In this document: positions 37,701 through 43,783 of the stretch, piece after piece | How positions within the stretch are numbered: position 1 is the stretch's first letter | How the letters are laid out: every line of letters begins with the position of its first letter | From: Ischnura elegans | Lineage: Eukaryota > Arthropoda > Insecta > Odonata > Coenagrionidae | Direction: 5' to 3' | Length of the DNA: 64,000 nucleotides | Assembly (NCBI RefSeq): GCF_921293095.1 | Contig: NC_060257.1 | Coordinates: forward strand, 58,440,968-58,504,967 | Translations under genes and position numbers: made by a program | The notes under the pieces: model-generated | Databases searched by the model: none | The model's input: the letters and a program-made list of their open reading frames with translations, nothing else | Told to the model about the DNA's origin: nothing

Positions 37701-38256
37701 AAAATATAATTAAGCCCGTAATCATCGGGGTCAGGGCAAAAAAACACATTCCAAAATCAAGAGTTTAATCACTTCGGAAGTTCATGAATTACTTTTTAAA
37801 GAAAATTTTTGAAAGTGTGTAGTTGTTTGTCTTATCTTTGCTCGTTTACTCCAAATAAATGCAATTTCCTGATGAATCTTACTGAATCCTATTAGGTTCC
37901 TCCGAAATCTTGTTAGATCTAGCGGTATCCTTCTAAATATTCCGGCTGGAATTTTTACTTGGGCAGCCAATGTCCCTGAATATGCCCATCTCACGGACTC
38001 TGTATTCCTGCATGTGTCATGCAGTTGCTTTCTTTTCTGTGAAATCTAATTATTTAATTTATTTTATGAATTTGTGTCACTCTGTCACTATTTCTTTTTC
38101 TCTTCGCAGGCTGCTGTTTTCTTGGGTCATACTTGCATCACATACTTCTGTTCATATGTCCTATCTCTTTTAGTAGAGACCCCAAGCATATTGCTCATGA
38201 GATGGTTTGTCCAAGGATCCGGTCGAAGGAAGCAATTACGAGGGAGAGAAACATGA
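4524..38256 (+). CDS. NRF-6-like (nose resistant to fluoxetine) membrane acyltransferase, 13 exons, 5' end missing
   Basis: This is a spliced gene of the NRF-6 family, multipass membrane proteins with an N-terminal lumenal NRF domain and an acyltransferase-3 domain. Exons: 4524-4720, 7829-8016, 12471-12575, 15542-15709, 21337-21430, 24432-24557, 26604-26769, 26968-27047, 32091-32186, 33667-33796, 36359-36533, 36627-36769 and 38110-38256. Every junction is GT-AG and keeps phase, giving 1815 nt (604 aa plus stop). Visible motifs in order: the paired-Cys LCAPNVC of the NRF domain; a first membrane helix ending GTYYDV; SVPRNT; GLRFMGMGWIIMVHT with the family histidine; LSVDTFFFIS; KYWWRNILYINNF; WSWYLSNDMQFF; RIGPYLVGM; LSRTVWGLGLAWI; LSRLTYGAYLLNP. 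Known: relatives in worms and flies are implicated in lipid or drug transport in gut and epidermis, and the acyl substrate is generally unknown. The initiator, signal peptide and most of the NRF domain were not found here. Specific function is not inferable from sequence. Confidence 0.93.
4838..5081. mobile_element. hAT-type MITE, 244 bp, NRF intron 1
   Basis: The left end AGTAGCGGATACAG and right end CTGTATCCGCCACT form TIRs, and internal G/C tracts lie next to the right end. It is flanked by CCGGTGAC on the left and TCGGTGAC on the right, an 8-bp target duplication with one mismatch. It has no coding capacity and lies 117 bp after the exon 4524-4720 donor. Confidence 0.75.
5082..7828. other. 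Remainder of NRF intron 1, nothing recognised
   Basis: AT-rich intronic sequence. It holds a short (AAT)n run near 6331-6350 and a segment near 5190-5235 resembling 2005-2045 (both read GTGACGTC followed by TCAACTT). No exon-like frame or intact transposon was seen. Confidence 0.5.
7829..8016 (+). CDS. NRF-6-like exon 2 (first transmembrane helix)
   Basis: Acceptor tttcag; donor gtgagc after AAAATG. It encodes a hydrophobic helix (FLIFLIVFLLVAGTYYDV), then a polar, Ser/Lys-rich linker. The helix ending in GT(Y)YD is the usual hand-over from the NRF domain to the acyltransferase domain. The frame stays open to 8117, but the family structure and phase support the donor at 8017. Confidence 0.85.
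8017..10275. other. NRF intron 2, left part
   Basis: AT-rich intronic DNA. Near 9976-10068 a block of about 46 bp containing ACATCATCTCCAA(G/A)TAACATA and (AAT)n is present twice in tandem. No gene was recognised. Confidence 0.5.
10335..10565. repeat. Minisatellite A, about 22-bp unit
   Basis: Degenerate tandem units of the type GGTTCTGGGCCATTACTGGG plus CC. The most regular copies are in the centre, with half-unit alternation of TACTGGGCC and GGTTCTGGGCC. The array gives long open frames in several frames on both strands (Gly/Pro/Trp repeats); these are by-products of the repeat, not genes. Confidence 0.9.
10566..11839. other. Spacer between the two minisatellites
   Basis: About 1.27 kb, unlike the short relative at 60926. 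It includes a hairpin-like stretch near 11465-11490 (GCTCTATGG... TCTAGAGAGC). No credible exon. It may be a separate insertion that split one original array, but I see no clear target duplication. Confidence 0.4.
11840..12135. repeat. Minisatellite B, about 21-bp unit
   Basis: Tandem units of the type GGTTCTGGTCCAGTACTGGC plus C, in the same orientation as array A but with one base fewer and GTCCAGTA in place of GGCCATTA. It runs directly into the conserved 3' part of the host element (CTAGTTATCAGGGTTCTAAT). Confidence 0.9.
12471..12575 (+). CDS. NRF-6-like exon 3 (cytoplasmic linker)
   Basis: Acceptor ctttttag; donor gtcagt after ACAAG. It encodes a polar, low-complexity linker (CQSNNGRALTTSKGMM...), a region that varies in length throughout the family. 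Support comes from splice sites and continuous phase (1 to 1) rather than from conservation. Confidence 0.7.
12743..13373. mobile_element. piggyBac-like MITE, 631 bp
   Basis: The ends CCCTTCCGTGACC and GTCATGGAAGGG are inverted repeats. Flanks are TTAA on the left (12739-12742) and TTAG on the right (13374-13377), a near-perfect TTAA duplication. Internal GGGATACCTCAG and GGGGTACCTCAG are subterminal. No transposase frame. Confidence 0.65.
13747..13997. mobile_element. hAT-type MITE, 251 bp
   Basis: The TIRs CAGTGGCATAACTA and TAGTTATGCCACTG are perfectly complementary over 14 bp. The 8-bp duplication ATTGACAC is perfect on both sides (13739-13746, 13998-14005). NRF intron 3. Confidence 0.92.
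14203..14728. mobile_element. Possible piggyBac-like MITE, 526 bp
   Basis: The right end reads GGGCATCAATGGG followed by TTAA; the left end TTAA is followed by CCAATTATGTAATGCCC. The inverted match is imperfect. A 112-codon open frame inside (14189-14527) resembles nothing I know and is probably chance. Confidence 0.45.
15542..15709 (+). CDS. NRF-6-like exon 4 (start of acyltransferase-3 domain)
   Basis: Acceptor cctttcag; donor gtgaga. It carries two strong family signatures, CFSVPRNT and CAIHGLRFMGMGW followed by IIMVHTVYFLSDYC. The histidine in MVHT corresponds to the conserved, presumed catalytic His of acyltransferase-3 proteins (usually GHT; the Gly is Val here). Confidence 0.95.
16400..17016 (+). 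pseudogene. mariner-family transposase remnant
   Basis: In NRF intron 4 the frame 16525-17016 aligns by eye to the C-terminal half of Tc1/mariner-type transposases: a HDN motif (IHDNTHHLSADAAQLL), PSDFHLYTEMKEWLG around the last catalytic Asp, and KLVHRHDQLLNRRGDYLE at the end. The N-terminal half with the DNA-binding helices is not readable, and I saw no intact inverted repeats. An inactive fossil. Confidence 0.85.
17040..17345. repeat. Degenerate TGGAAC-rich repeat region
   Basis: Loose repetition of TGGAACTGATATGG-like words with variable spacing. A related inverted version (TTCCATATCTGAA) occurs near 17520-17630. Probably a decayed tandem array; no unit length is clear. Confidence 0.4.
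17700..17768 (-). repeat. tRNA-derived SINE head
   Basis: On the minus strand TGGTGTAACAGGTAGCA resembles a Pol III A box and GGGTTCAAATCC is a near-consensus B box, about 45 bp apart. The flanking arms do not pair as an acceptor stem, so this is a SINE head or tRNA pseudogene, not a functional tRNA. The element probably continues leftward. Confidence 0.5.
17840..18560 (-). pseudogene. Jockey/CR1-like LINE reverse transcriptase, C-terminal fragment
   Basis: The minus-strand frame from about 18530 to 18068 reads LYCTLIRPILEYASIVWSP, then IESVQRRFIRLVS and LATRRLHLDITFLHRLLHG, ending near FNLNPKNLRRKL. This is the thumb and C-terminal region of non-LTR reverse transcriptases. The element is 5'-truncated, with its 3' end toward 17840. 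Confidence 0.85.
19375..19710 (-). pseudogene. LINE C-terminus (RNase H end plus Cys/His motif)
   Basis: The minus-strand frame 19674-19399 reads RSQLRTVVGLLTGHYHVMRH, then CRWCDMGEETTTHLICECPA, the HxxxC zinc-knuckle-like tail after the RNase H domain of I/Jockey-type elements. Truncated at both ends. A different family from the LINE at 17840-18560. Confidence 0.85.
20464..20642. mobile_element. MITE with about 28-bp inverted ends
   Basis: ATACTATATTTGTCTGAATA (left) pairs with TATTCGGAGAAATACTGTAT (right), and each is followed inward by a GGGGACT/AGTCCCC block. A poly-G tract lies before the right end. It is probably TA-flanked (Tc1/mariner type), but the target duplication is not unambiguous. 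Confidence 0.6.
20996..21265. repeat. Dispersed repeat family R1, copy A
   Basis: About 270 bp matching 39528-39803 and, in part, 63725-63905, all in the same orientation. Shared blocks include GAGATTAAAAGCAAGG / GAGATCAAAAACAAAG, CAATTACT(G/A)TACAAAAT and AATTAAATG(T/A)TT(G/A)AGGCTCC, ending in a poly-G / GTGCCCCC segment. It ends 72 bp before exon 5. Confidence 0.75.
21337..21430 (+). CDS. NRF-6-like exon 5
   Basis: Acceptor tttttcag; donor gtgagt. It encodes DNKAVALRKADGFMVQVVSN, then ATLSVDTFFFI, the highly conserved SVDTFFF(L/I)SG motif of the family (the SG is completed in exon 6). Confidence 0.95.
21569..22544. mobile_element. hAT-type element, middle layer
   Basis: The TIRs CATGGGCGTACCCAG (left) and CTGGGTACGCCCTTG (right) are flanked by ATATACGT and ATTTACGT (7 of 8 identical). 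About 200 bp of its own sequence is interrupted by the TTAA element 21670-22441. One end matches 40860-40960. Confidence 0.75.
21670..22441. mobile_element. piggyBac-like MITE, inner layer, 772 bp
   Basis: The perfect inverted ends CCCTTTCGCGCCG and CGGCGCGAAAGGG are flanked exactly by TTAA (21666-21669 and 22442-22445). The interior is GC-richer than the surroundings; two subterminal (G/C)CGCACAGGTG(C/T)GGCATTCG repeats sit near the right end. No transposase. Confidence 0.9.
22585..22836. repeat. 126-bp tandem duplication
   Basis: Two near-identical copies, 22585-22710 and 22711-22836, each from AGCCGGTTGAAAGAGAGGG to ATATTTCAAGT. The unit spans the right end of the outer piggyBac-like element together with flanking DNA. 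Near-identity suggests a recent event or an assembly artefact. Confidence 0.95.
22837..24431. other. Remainder of NRF intron 5
   Basis: AT-rich intronic DNA without a recognised gene or transposon. The branch-point and pyrimidine region before exon 6 (ttttttctttcaattatag) is clear. Confidence 0.5.
24432..24557 (+). CDS. NRF-6-like exon 6
   Basis: Acceptor ttatag; donor gtaagc. It encodes SGFLLSYLFYKDEAKNKLKE, then a Lys-rich cytoplasmic loop and FFLMLLRRFMR leading into RLTP of exon 7. The end of the SVDTFFFISG membrane helix and the long polar loop fit the family pattern. Confidence 0.92.
24672..25480 (-). pseudogene. LINE fragment, reverse transcriptase C-terminal region and 3' tail
   Basis: On the minus strand pieces in two frames read LLWGNDNLSQRIFF (compare F/WG.....RVF), then GRSLFKNHTILTLPSLYI, a pattern of jockey/Rex-like reverse transcriptases after the catalytic core. 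A frameshift separates them. The 3' end shows AATAAAATC followed by a TTATTATTATTG tail at 24672-24695. Confidence 0.7.
25481..26603. other. Remainder of NRF intron 6
   Basis: It holds a poly-A stretch near 25772 and a pyrimidine-rich block 25850-26120 (TCTTCTCCTC-like). A GC-richer segment at 26220-26430 stands out from its AT-rich surroundings and may be a transposon piece that I cannot identify. Confidence 0.4.
26604..26769 (+). CDS. NRF-6-like exon 7
   Basis: Acceptor tgttacag; donor gtgagt after GAAATG. It encodes LTPTYMVVLGIVDINMSWYN, then the extracellular loop with CSKYWWRNILYINNFFSREE. The C.KYWW.N.LYINNF motif is one of the strongest diagnostics of this family. Confidence 0.96.
26968..27047 (+). 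CDS. NRF-6-like exon 8
   Basis: Acceptor cttttcag; donor gtgaga. It encodes CMSWSWYLSNDMQFFVLG and the start of the next helix. CM.W.WYL.NDMQF is a near-invariant family motif and follows exon 7 in phase 0. Confidence 0.96.
27821..30355. mobile_element. Transposon with roughly 375-bp inverted repeats and dead transposase
   Basis: The termini TAGGGTGGTGCGAAAAAACT and AGTTTTTTCGCACCACCCTA are perfect inverted repeats. Similarity continues inward to about 28195 on the left and 29980 on the right. Flanks are the perfect 8-bp duplication CTCCACAC (27813-27820, 30356-30363). Total 2535 bp. The interior carries transposase fragments on the plus strand. The 8-bp duplication and TAGGG start suggest hAT, but such long TIRs are unusual for that group. 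Confidence 0.9.
28330..29440 (+). pseudogene. Degraded transposase of an uncharacterised arthropod family
   Basis: Fragments in several frames include QYGVSHRTAAAIASSVL (28462 on), RRTVIAEHHSLIKEPTFVYL (28695 on), EFLELVCCDSTNINIRWKG (about 28840), then after a frameshift QYLDGETCGQKSFSGPIG (about 28995), and LSKDQRYLIDISQAITSGDF (29130 on). From memory these match arthropod transposase-like proteins with VSDRAAAA, GCDGT.VNTG, RPLQW.VC.LHANELPLRH and DG.T.GP..FSGPIG motifs. At least three frameshifts or stops inactivate it; the presumed catalytic GCDGT is changed to CCDST. Confidence 0.75.
31383..31640. mobile_element. hAT-type MITE, 258 bp
   Basis: The TIRs CAGTGGCATAGCCAG and CTGGCTACGCCACTG are flanked by perfect TTTGTAGG duplications (31375-31382, 31641-31648). 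A subterminal G-rich / C-rich pair (GGGGGTCTGGACCCCCC) adds secondary structure. NRF intron 8. Confidence 0.93.
32091..32186 (+). CDS. NRF-6-like exon 9 (transmembrane helix)
   Basis: Acceptor cgttacag; donor gtgagt. It encodes SYFVLSIIILVIILISSSVL, then TGYISYIYGYIPT, a single membrane helix that follows MQFF..L in the family. Phases 2 in and 2 out agree with exons 8 and 10. Confidence 0.92.
32709..33515. mobile_element. TA-flanked MITE (Tc1/mariner type) with a nested element
   Basis: The left end CAGTAAGTTTTCGACATGCA and right end TGCAAGTCAAGGACTTATTG (core matching TTTGCAAGTC) are inverted repeats, with TA at 32707-32708 and 33516-33517. It has a TTAA element inserted at 33049-33264. No transposase. 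Confidence 0.65.
33049..33264 (-). mobile_element. piggyBac-like MITE family P2, copy 1, nested
   Basis: TTAA at 33045-33048 and 33265-33268. Nearly full-length similarity to 53693-53926 in inverted orientation, including ACCCAATCAAACATTATGAT and GAGAATTCTCGCCATC. Its terminal repeats are more diverged than in the other copy. Confidence 0.75.
33667..33796 (+). CDS. NRF-6-like exon 10
   Basis: Acceptor ttctag; donor gtatga after AGCAAG. It encodes LDEQLAMLNVLYDPPWTRIG, then PYLVGMCTGYLAVYLNGKL. The (Y/W)TRIGPYLVGM.(L)GY motif is characteristic of acyltransferase-3 members of this family. Confidence 0.96.
34522..35099. mobile_element. piggyBac-like MITE, 578 bp
   Basis: The left end CCCTTAACCGGTGACGTGC and right end GCACGTCACTTGTTAAGGG are inverted repeats with two mismatches. 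Flanks are TTGA and TTAG, each one change from TTAA. Three GCGGTCT(C/G)... AGACC words recur inside (near 34550, 34715 and 35040). NRF intron 10. Confidence 0.75.
36359..36533 (+). CDS. NRF-6-like exon 11
   Basis: Acceptor ttctcaag; donor gtaatt after GCAG. It encodes TTILLWVLGSLCNIIVLFGI, then ASAFYVALSRTVWGLGLAWI and IIACCTGHAG. The (A)LSR..W.L.LAWII..C.TG.G motif is diagnostic. The open frame extends left to 36284, but only the part from 36359 is in phase with exon 10. Confidence 0.95.
36627..36769 (+). CDS. NRF-6-like exon 12
   Basis: Acceptor tctttcag; donor gtgagt. It encodes INSILSFGGWVPLSRLTYGA, then YLLNPVLMNSIYLS. The (W)PLSRLTY.AYL.HP motif is conserved; the usual HP is NP here. 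The intron before it is only 93 bp. Confidence 0.96.
37035..37290. mobile_element. hAT-type MITE, 256 bp
   Basis: The left end TAGTGGTGTCATGGTG and right end CACCATGACGTCACTG pair with two mismatches. Flanks are perfect GATGTCAC duplications (37027-37034, 37291-37298). Last NRF intron. Confidence 0.88.
38110..38256 (+). CDS. NRF-6-like terminal exon with stop codon
   Basis: Acceptor cttcgcag. It encodes AAVFLGHTCITYFCSYVLSL, then LVETPSILLMRW and a basic tail, ending at TGA 38254-38256. The final helix followed by (F/V)E.P is the family C-terminus. The tail RRKQLRGRET is short and basic, likely cytosolic. Confidence 0.93.
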   Translation, partial: AAVFLGHTCITYFCSYVLSLLVETPSILLMRWFVQGSGRRKQLRGRET

Positions 38257-39527
38257 TCGTTTGCTCAATGTTGCTTTATTCTGTTTTATACTTATAAGTG
38301 AAGATATTGAAAGTGTTATTTTTTTCTAAGTTCTTGCCAGGATCATGGCATCCAGTTATGTGTACAATTTACTCAGAATAATGGTATAGCCCCTACTCGG
38401 TGTGAAATTTTTCTGAAAATATTCCTTAGGAAGGCACTTCTAAATACTTGCATGAATTAAAATATTTTTGGGATCATCTCCAAAAATGTTTTGCTGTAAA
38501 AATCGAACGATGGAATGAAATAAGTAATGCCAACATTGTAAGTTTTTTATTATAAAAACCATTTGAAATATATTTGCTGATGTGTAAATAAGTTTTTCCT
38601 GAGTTTTTTTGTTTGGAGTAACAGTGGAGAATCCAGTAACATAAATTATCCCAAGAGGTGGAGTTGGATTTAATTGCTAAAGTTACAGCTTGAAGTGGGA
38701 GGTGTATCTGTACTTTGGAAAAATTAGATTCTTTTCCTTCTTATTCAAGAGCTCTCTGGTTTAGCTAATGGTTGCTATTTGGCCATTATCTGGTCATTCA
38801 TACATTTTGGATGTACAATGGTTTTCTGTCAGGATATTAATGTTTGAAAGATTATCTTTTGAAGAACTTTTAAATGATAATTTATAGATATATGTAGTGT
38901 GGATTTACATAAATTACAGCCAAAATGTAAATAATTTTAAGATAACTGTCGTACTTTATGAATCTGTGGACTGAAGGTGAAAAATTATCCAGACAAAGTT
39001 TGTTCCAACTCTGCAGTTGCACTACAAGGACATTTTTGGAGGTTAACATGTTGACTGCCGTGGCTGTCATAGTGACCAGCAAGGAGACTTTTCATCTCAC
39101 CTTGTCTGTCATGGTGACCGACCTCAGAGCAACAGAGTCGCAGTAGAATTTTAGTGCCAATGGTTAGAGGGAGAGATTTTTTTGGCATGGAGCTTGACTG
39201 AAGTGGTCACGATAGCCAAATTACTTCAAAATAGAGTGAAATTCATTTTAGATTCTTTATAATAATATACCTACAAGACATGATTCAATAATTGTATACC
39301 TGGAATAGCAACAGTAATAGCTTCACGGATTCACTTCTAATGAGCGAAATGTGTGAAAATTCTTCAGAGAAAAACTCATTCGCCTTTATCAGGATTCTAA
39401 CAGAGATCCCCGGATTTCCTGTTGAGTGTTGTAAGAAGTTAGGCTTCTGATGCATCATACCCCTCTGTAGAAATTTGTGGACTATATCCAACAAGATGGT
39501 CTGGACTGCTGAGCACTCTTATCAAGG
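38257..39527. other. 3' flank of the NRF-6-like gene
   Basis: It presumably holds the 3' UTR. An ATTAAA at about 38456 is a candidate poly(A) signal, not proven. A TTAACATGTTGACTGCC sequence at 39045-39061 looks like a lone piggyBac-type terminus. No gene seen. Confidence 0.4.
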
Positions 39528-39803
39528 CCGGATCCAGAATTTTTTCTGGGGGGGCACAAGGGCCTTACAGGCAAATGTCCTCACATTTGAGATCAAAAAC
39601 AAAGCACACCAATTACTATACAAAATATTCCCTTAACTTTAATATGAAAGTTACTATGTACATAATGTGAAATTAAATGATTAAGGCTCCGTTATATACA
39701 AAGAAAATGAGCATAATGATAACATATAAAAAATCTTGTCTATTTTTTTAAGCATCCGGGGGGGAGACACGTACTCTGTGCCCCCCCTAAATCCTTCTAT
39801 GCA
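39528..39803. repeat. Dispersed repeat family R1, copy B
   Basis: Starts GGCCGGATCCAGAATTTTTT and ends GTGCCCCCCCTAAATCC. It aligns over most of its length with 20996-21265 and, in its first half, with 63725-63905. No open frame; probably non-autonomous. Confidence 0.75.
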
Positions 39804-39969
39804 TACTATGCTACTAGCAGTCTTAAGTCATGCATACAGTGCCACAGCTGGAGGGCAAAGCCAGAACTTTGCGTGCTGAAGGTGTTCACTCTTGATTAGA
39901 CGCATGATATGCTCAGCAGTCCAGACCATCTTGTCTGGTATAGTCTACAAATTTCCATGATGGGGAATG

Positions 39970-40050
39970 ACTCCTCGGTGGCTTATCTGGCTAAAGCACT
40001 CGACCAAAATTCAGGAGGTCCGGGTTCGAATCTTGGTCAAGGCTAATGAG
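39970..40050 (+). repeat. tRNA-like SINE head
   Basis: TGGCTTATCTGG at 39979-39990 (A-box-like) and GGGTTCGAATC at 40022-40032 (B box) are spaced as in tRNA genes. The flanks do not close into a full acceptor stem, so a SINE promoter or tRNA pseudogene is more likely than a working tRNA. Confidence 0.5.
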
Positions 40051-40469
40051 TTTTTCTCCGTGGAAGTTTTGCATATGAATCACTAATATGTAATTGATGA
40101 TCTAATATGTGGTCAATGTTTTAAGAGACTAATTTTAATAAAAAAACTGTATGGGCTCCAAATTGTAAGTAAGTCATTAGAAAAAAGAAGAGGCACACTA
40201 TATCATGCCCTTCATTTAGTCCAACGACGAATGAGAGTTGAGGTCAGAAGAGCCACTAAGCAGGCCCAGTGAATATCCTATTCTTCTCATGTGGAAAATG
40301 TGTCCCCAGAAATAGGCCGGTAAATGAGAAGAGCTCTAGGAAGCTAGATGGCAAAGAAGAGGTGGCATAAAATGGAAGAAAATATGAAATGGGACCTCTT
40401 CTATCGCAGCCCTGAAGAGCTTTGCAGGGTTAAGAAAGATTTAGTGCTTTCCCAGTGAATAGACTTCGT

Positions 40470-40685
40470 AAAATGTTCTTGGGATCGCCACCGGATCAGG
40501 AACTGCATAACTGCCGACGTTTCGATGTCTGACTCGGCCATCGTTCTTAGGGCTGTGAGTGTCGAGGGATTCTCTCTCACATTCTCCCTTGACACTCACA
40601 GCCCTGTGGACAATGTCCAAGTCAGACATCGAAACGTCACCAGTTATGCAGTTCTTGACCTGGTGGCGATACCGAGAACATTTTA
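40470..40685. repeat. Imperfect palindrome, about 105-bp arms
   Basis: The left arm (AAAATGTTCTTGGGATCGCC, ... GACGTTTCGATGTCTGACT) reads back in the right arm (AGTCAGACATCGAAACGTC, ... GGCGATACCGAGAACATTTT), with a spacer of a few bases near 40577. Both strands therefore give similar 60-codon frames, which are not genes. Confidence 0.9.
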
Positions 40686-40859
40686 TGGAAACTTATGCAG
40701 GGTCTCAGATCAAGGGTGAAGCCTTCAGACACTCCCCAACAAATCCTTGAAATATTTGATGGTCCAGTGAAAGGAACTGAAAATTTTTCTCACGCAGCAA
40801 CTGCCTACAATATACATCCTCTAACAAGACAACTAGTTGAGAAGCAATAATCCTCTATC

Positions 40860-40960
40860 CAAGGGCGTTCCCAGGATCAAAACTAGAGGGGTGCAAGCCG
40901 TGGTTGTTCAACTTGTAGCACAGAAAAGGTTAAGGAAACCAAAATTTAAAAAAATAATGA
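40860..40960 (-). mobile_element. Partial copy of the 21569-22544 hAT-type element
   Basis: CAAGGGCGTTCCCAGGATCA and GGGGTGCAAGCCGTGGTTGT match, in inverted orientation, the right end of the 21569-22544 element. The second terminus is not found nearby. Confidence 0.6.
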
Positions 40961-41050
40961 TATCAGCACCTTATTAGAATTAAAATTTAAAAAAATATTT
41001 TTATTTTAATTACATGTTTTATAATAATATCACAAATTGGGTACGGATAT

Positions 41051-41441
41051 CTCTTACAAGGGAAGTACCTCAAATGTCACCACCAGATATCATTCAAATT
41101 TTGCTAAGTGATACCCATGAGTTGCAGTTTTTGTTTCAGCAGCCAACGCCAAATACTTTTCAAGATATTAGCGACTGACGGTACCACGGAAACTCCTAAA
41201 TATACGCAGTCCGCATCACAACAATAGCTCCTTATAACCCGTTGCTAGGATGAAGAGCCCTGACAGAGCATTGCTGTGCTGTGTGTTCCATAAATTTAGG
41301 CATTTTAGTGTTACTTCCGTCAGTAATATCTCGAAAAGTATTAATCTTTGGCAGCTGAAACAAAAACTACAACTTATGGTTTTCCATTTCCTATCACATA
41401 GTTAAATTAGAGTGAGACTTGAGGGATTTTCCTTGTATGAC
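41051..41441. repeat. Fold-back repeat with roughly 165-bp arms
   Basis: The left arm (TACAAGGGAAGTACCTCAAA; GTTGCAGTTTTTGTTTCAGC; ACTTTTCAAGATATTAGCGA) is the imperfect complement of the right arm (TCAGTAATATCTCGAAAAGT; GCTGAAACAAAAACTACAAC; TTGAGGGATTTTCCTTGTA). The centre is near 41250. Confidence 0.75.
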
Positions 41442-42275
41442 ATAATGTATTTCCTTGGGGTATACCAGATGTTAAGGTATGCTTTGGCACATAAAACGAA
41501 ACTTTGAATGGACTAGTTTAGCTCATCCATTTTCTTTTACAAACAAGGCTTAGTACACTGGAAAATATCAAATTTCCTCTGAGTCTTCCTCTATGCTCAC
41601 TTTCCCAATCACAAAACCCCTACTACAAGGAGCGGTCTGGGTTGATTAGGGGCCCTCGTTTCCGGGGGACTTGAGGGCTCTCCCCAGGAAAATTTTAGGA
41701 ATTCGGTTAGCTGTAAATGGATTTTGACGCTATTCTGTCAAAAACTAGTTGAAAGTCAATAAAAAAAAGTAAAATGCATAATAAAAAATAATGTCGAAAG
41801 TGAGAAATTCTCACCTTAAAAAATTTCATAATGCATCATGGTTTTATTAATTATTCAGTGAATTTGTTTCTTGAAACAGCACTGAAATCTGAAAAAGCTC
41901 TAAAATAGCCTTTTCAAATAACCCATTTAAAAAAGCATCAGGCTCTCTTTTATCTTCTGACAACTTTATTTTATCTATTTTAATATGATCTTTTTACACC
42001 TAGTATGTTGAAAATAAAGCAGCTATAATGAAATGGTGGAATTTTCTAATTAAAAAAAAAAAACATTGGTTAAAGTACTCTCGAGTCTTTTGAGTGCTGT
42101 GGGGGCCACTAAGCTCGGGGCCCTCGGAAAACGCCGACCAGCCAACCTAGCCAGATCACCCGTGCCTACAAAATTGTCTGGGCTCTCACAAAAGGCACCC
42201 AACCCCACTTGCTTTAACCACACATGCATTAATGAATTCAACTGGGTACAGGGTGGTTCCCTATTTTTTTTAATT

Positions 42276-42570
42276 GCCTAAATCGAAAGATTATTACTCC
42301 TGGAGTACGTATTTCTCAATTTCAGATTTTTAAATGATGATAGGGATTATGTTTCCCAATTCAATGAAAAGTGAAAAATTTCGAGCGTGCGAAAATGCGA
42401 CGGCTAAATATGAATGCTGGGAAAAGCCCGTGTGATGTCATTTTGGTTCCAGCTGCCGCCATTTGAGGCCACCTTGGTGCGAGGCTATGAGCGCCAATAC
42501 AATGCAGGTTGCTAACAGGTAGCGCTTGGCTTAAATAAGGATTATTAATATCCTATCAAATAAAGGAAAT
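42276..42570. repeat. Dispersed repeat family R2, copy 2
   Basis: Inverted relative to 1-330. Shared blocks include TCGAAAGATTATTACTCCTG, GGAGTACGTATTTC, AAAAGTGAAAAATTTCGAGC, the CCAAGCGCT word near the far end and the final ATATCCTATCAAATAAAGGA-like stretch. Diverged by many substitutions. Confidence 0.75.
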
Positions 42571-43783
42571 TTTCCTACCATAGGCAATTTTAATAGATGA
42601 TTATTAAGAGATGTTTCACTGAGCTCTGTGCCTCATGCATGCATTGGTAACCCCAGACGATGTAAAACTACTGACTATTCGTATATAATCTAGGTCTGCC
42701 ACTGGCCGCCAATCTGGCCTTTTTCAAATGAGGTTAAAATTGACCATTAACATTTGTATAAACTGGGATTTCTAAAACCAAATAATTTGTATATTATGAA
42801 TACACTAATGTTGGTAACAAATCCCAATCAATGTCTTTCGTTTTCTTTGATGAAGTAAAACTACCATTTTGTGGGAGGCAACGGAAGTCGAAGTAGATAA
42901 CCTCGAGTGTGTACTCAATAAAATAGACGTCACATGAGCAGGAATATCACTTTTATTTTTTTCTAATAAGGCATTGATTTAGGACTCCAGAGTAGCAGCA
43001 CGCGTAATATGCTACCAAAACAATTTTGGAATGGAATTTGAATAGAAAATCAACCATGAAGGAAAACAGAATTCTAACACAGTAGATAAATTTATAACTC
43101 TCTCATGATTTTCAGATGTAATCAACCTTCACTTGAAACATTAAATGATTAGTTTTTCCTTAAAAAAAACAAGACAGAGAAACAATAAAAAGCAAACAGT
43201 TTACATCTGAAAACAGGTTTCAAATAGATTATGGTCATGTGCATAAAAAATTAGAGGATAAATATTAACTAATAACAATTGTATTTACATGGTTAATAAA
43301 AATCATATTTCCTTTTCTGATAGATTTTTTTTTCAATAGAATTACTGCATGATCCTATGGGCACTATGGCTATTAAGGGTTTAAAACCCCATTTACTGTA
43401 CCTCCAGATGGAATTTAAACTTGCATTCAGGGTGAAACAACTTTAAAGTAGAATTCATTCCAGTTCTGCCAGTAAATGCTTTCAAGCATATGTTTCAAAT
43501 TGCAGAGGATTTTAACCGAGTTAAGCTGGCAGCAATATATTATTGCAAAAGAATGTACGTCTGTACATGCTTATTGTTTTAAGTCACACACACAATGTTC
43601 TTTCTCACATGAAGAGTCCATGACATGACAAAATAAATGCGTTGGTGAGTAACGCCCTTATGGTCAATGCACTGGCACTATTTGAAACACAAAATGGCAA
43701 ATCTATTCTTAAAACAGCAGTGAAATCAACATAAATGTGGAATTGGTCTGTACACTTTTTTTGGGAAGAAATATTCGAGGAAA

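Noticed and set aside
39970-40050. Functional tRNA gene
   Set aside because: A- and B-box-like words are present, but the acceptor and anticodon stems do not pair convincingly; treated as a SINE head.
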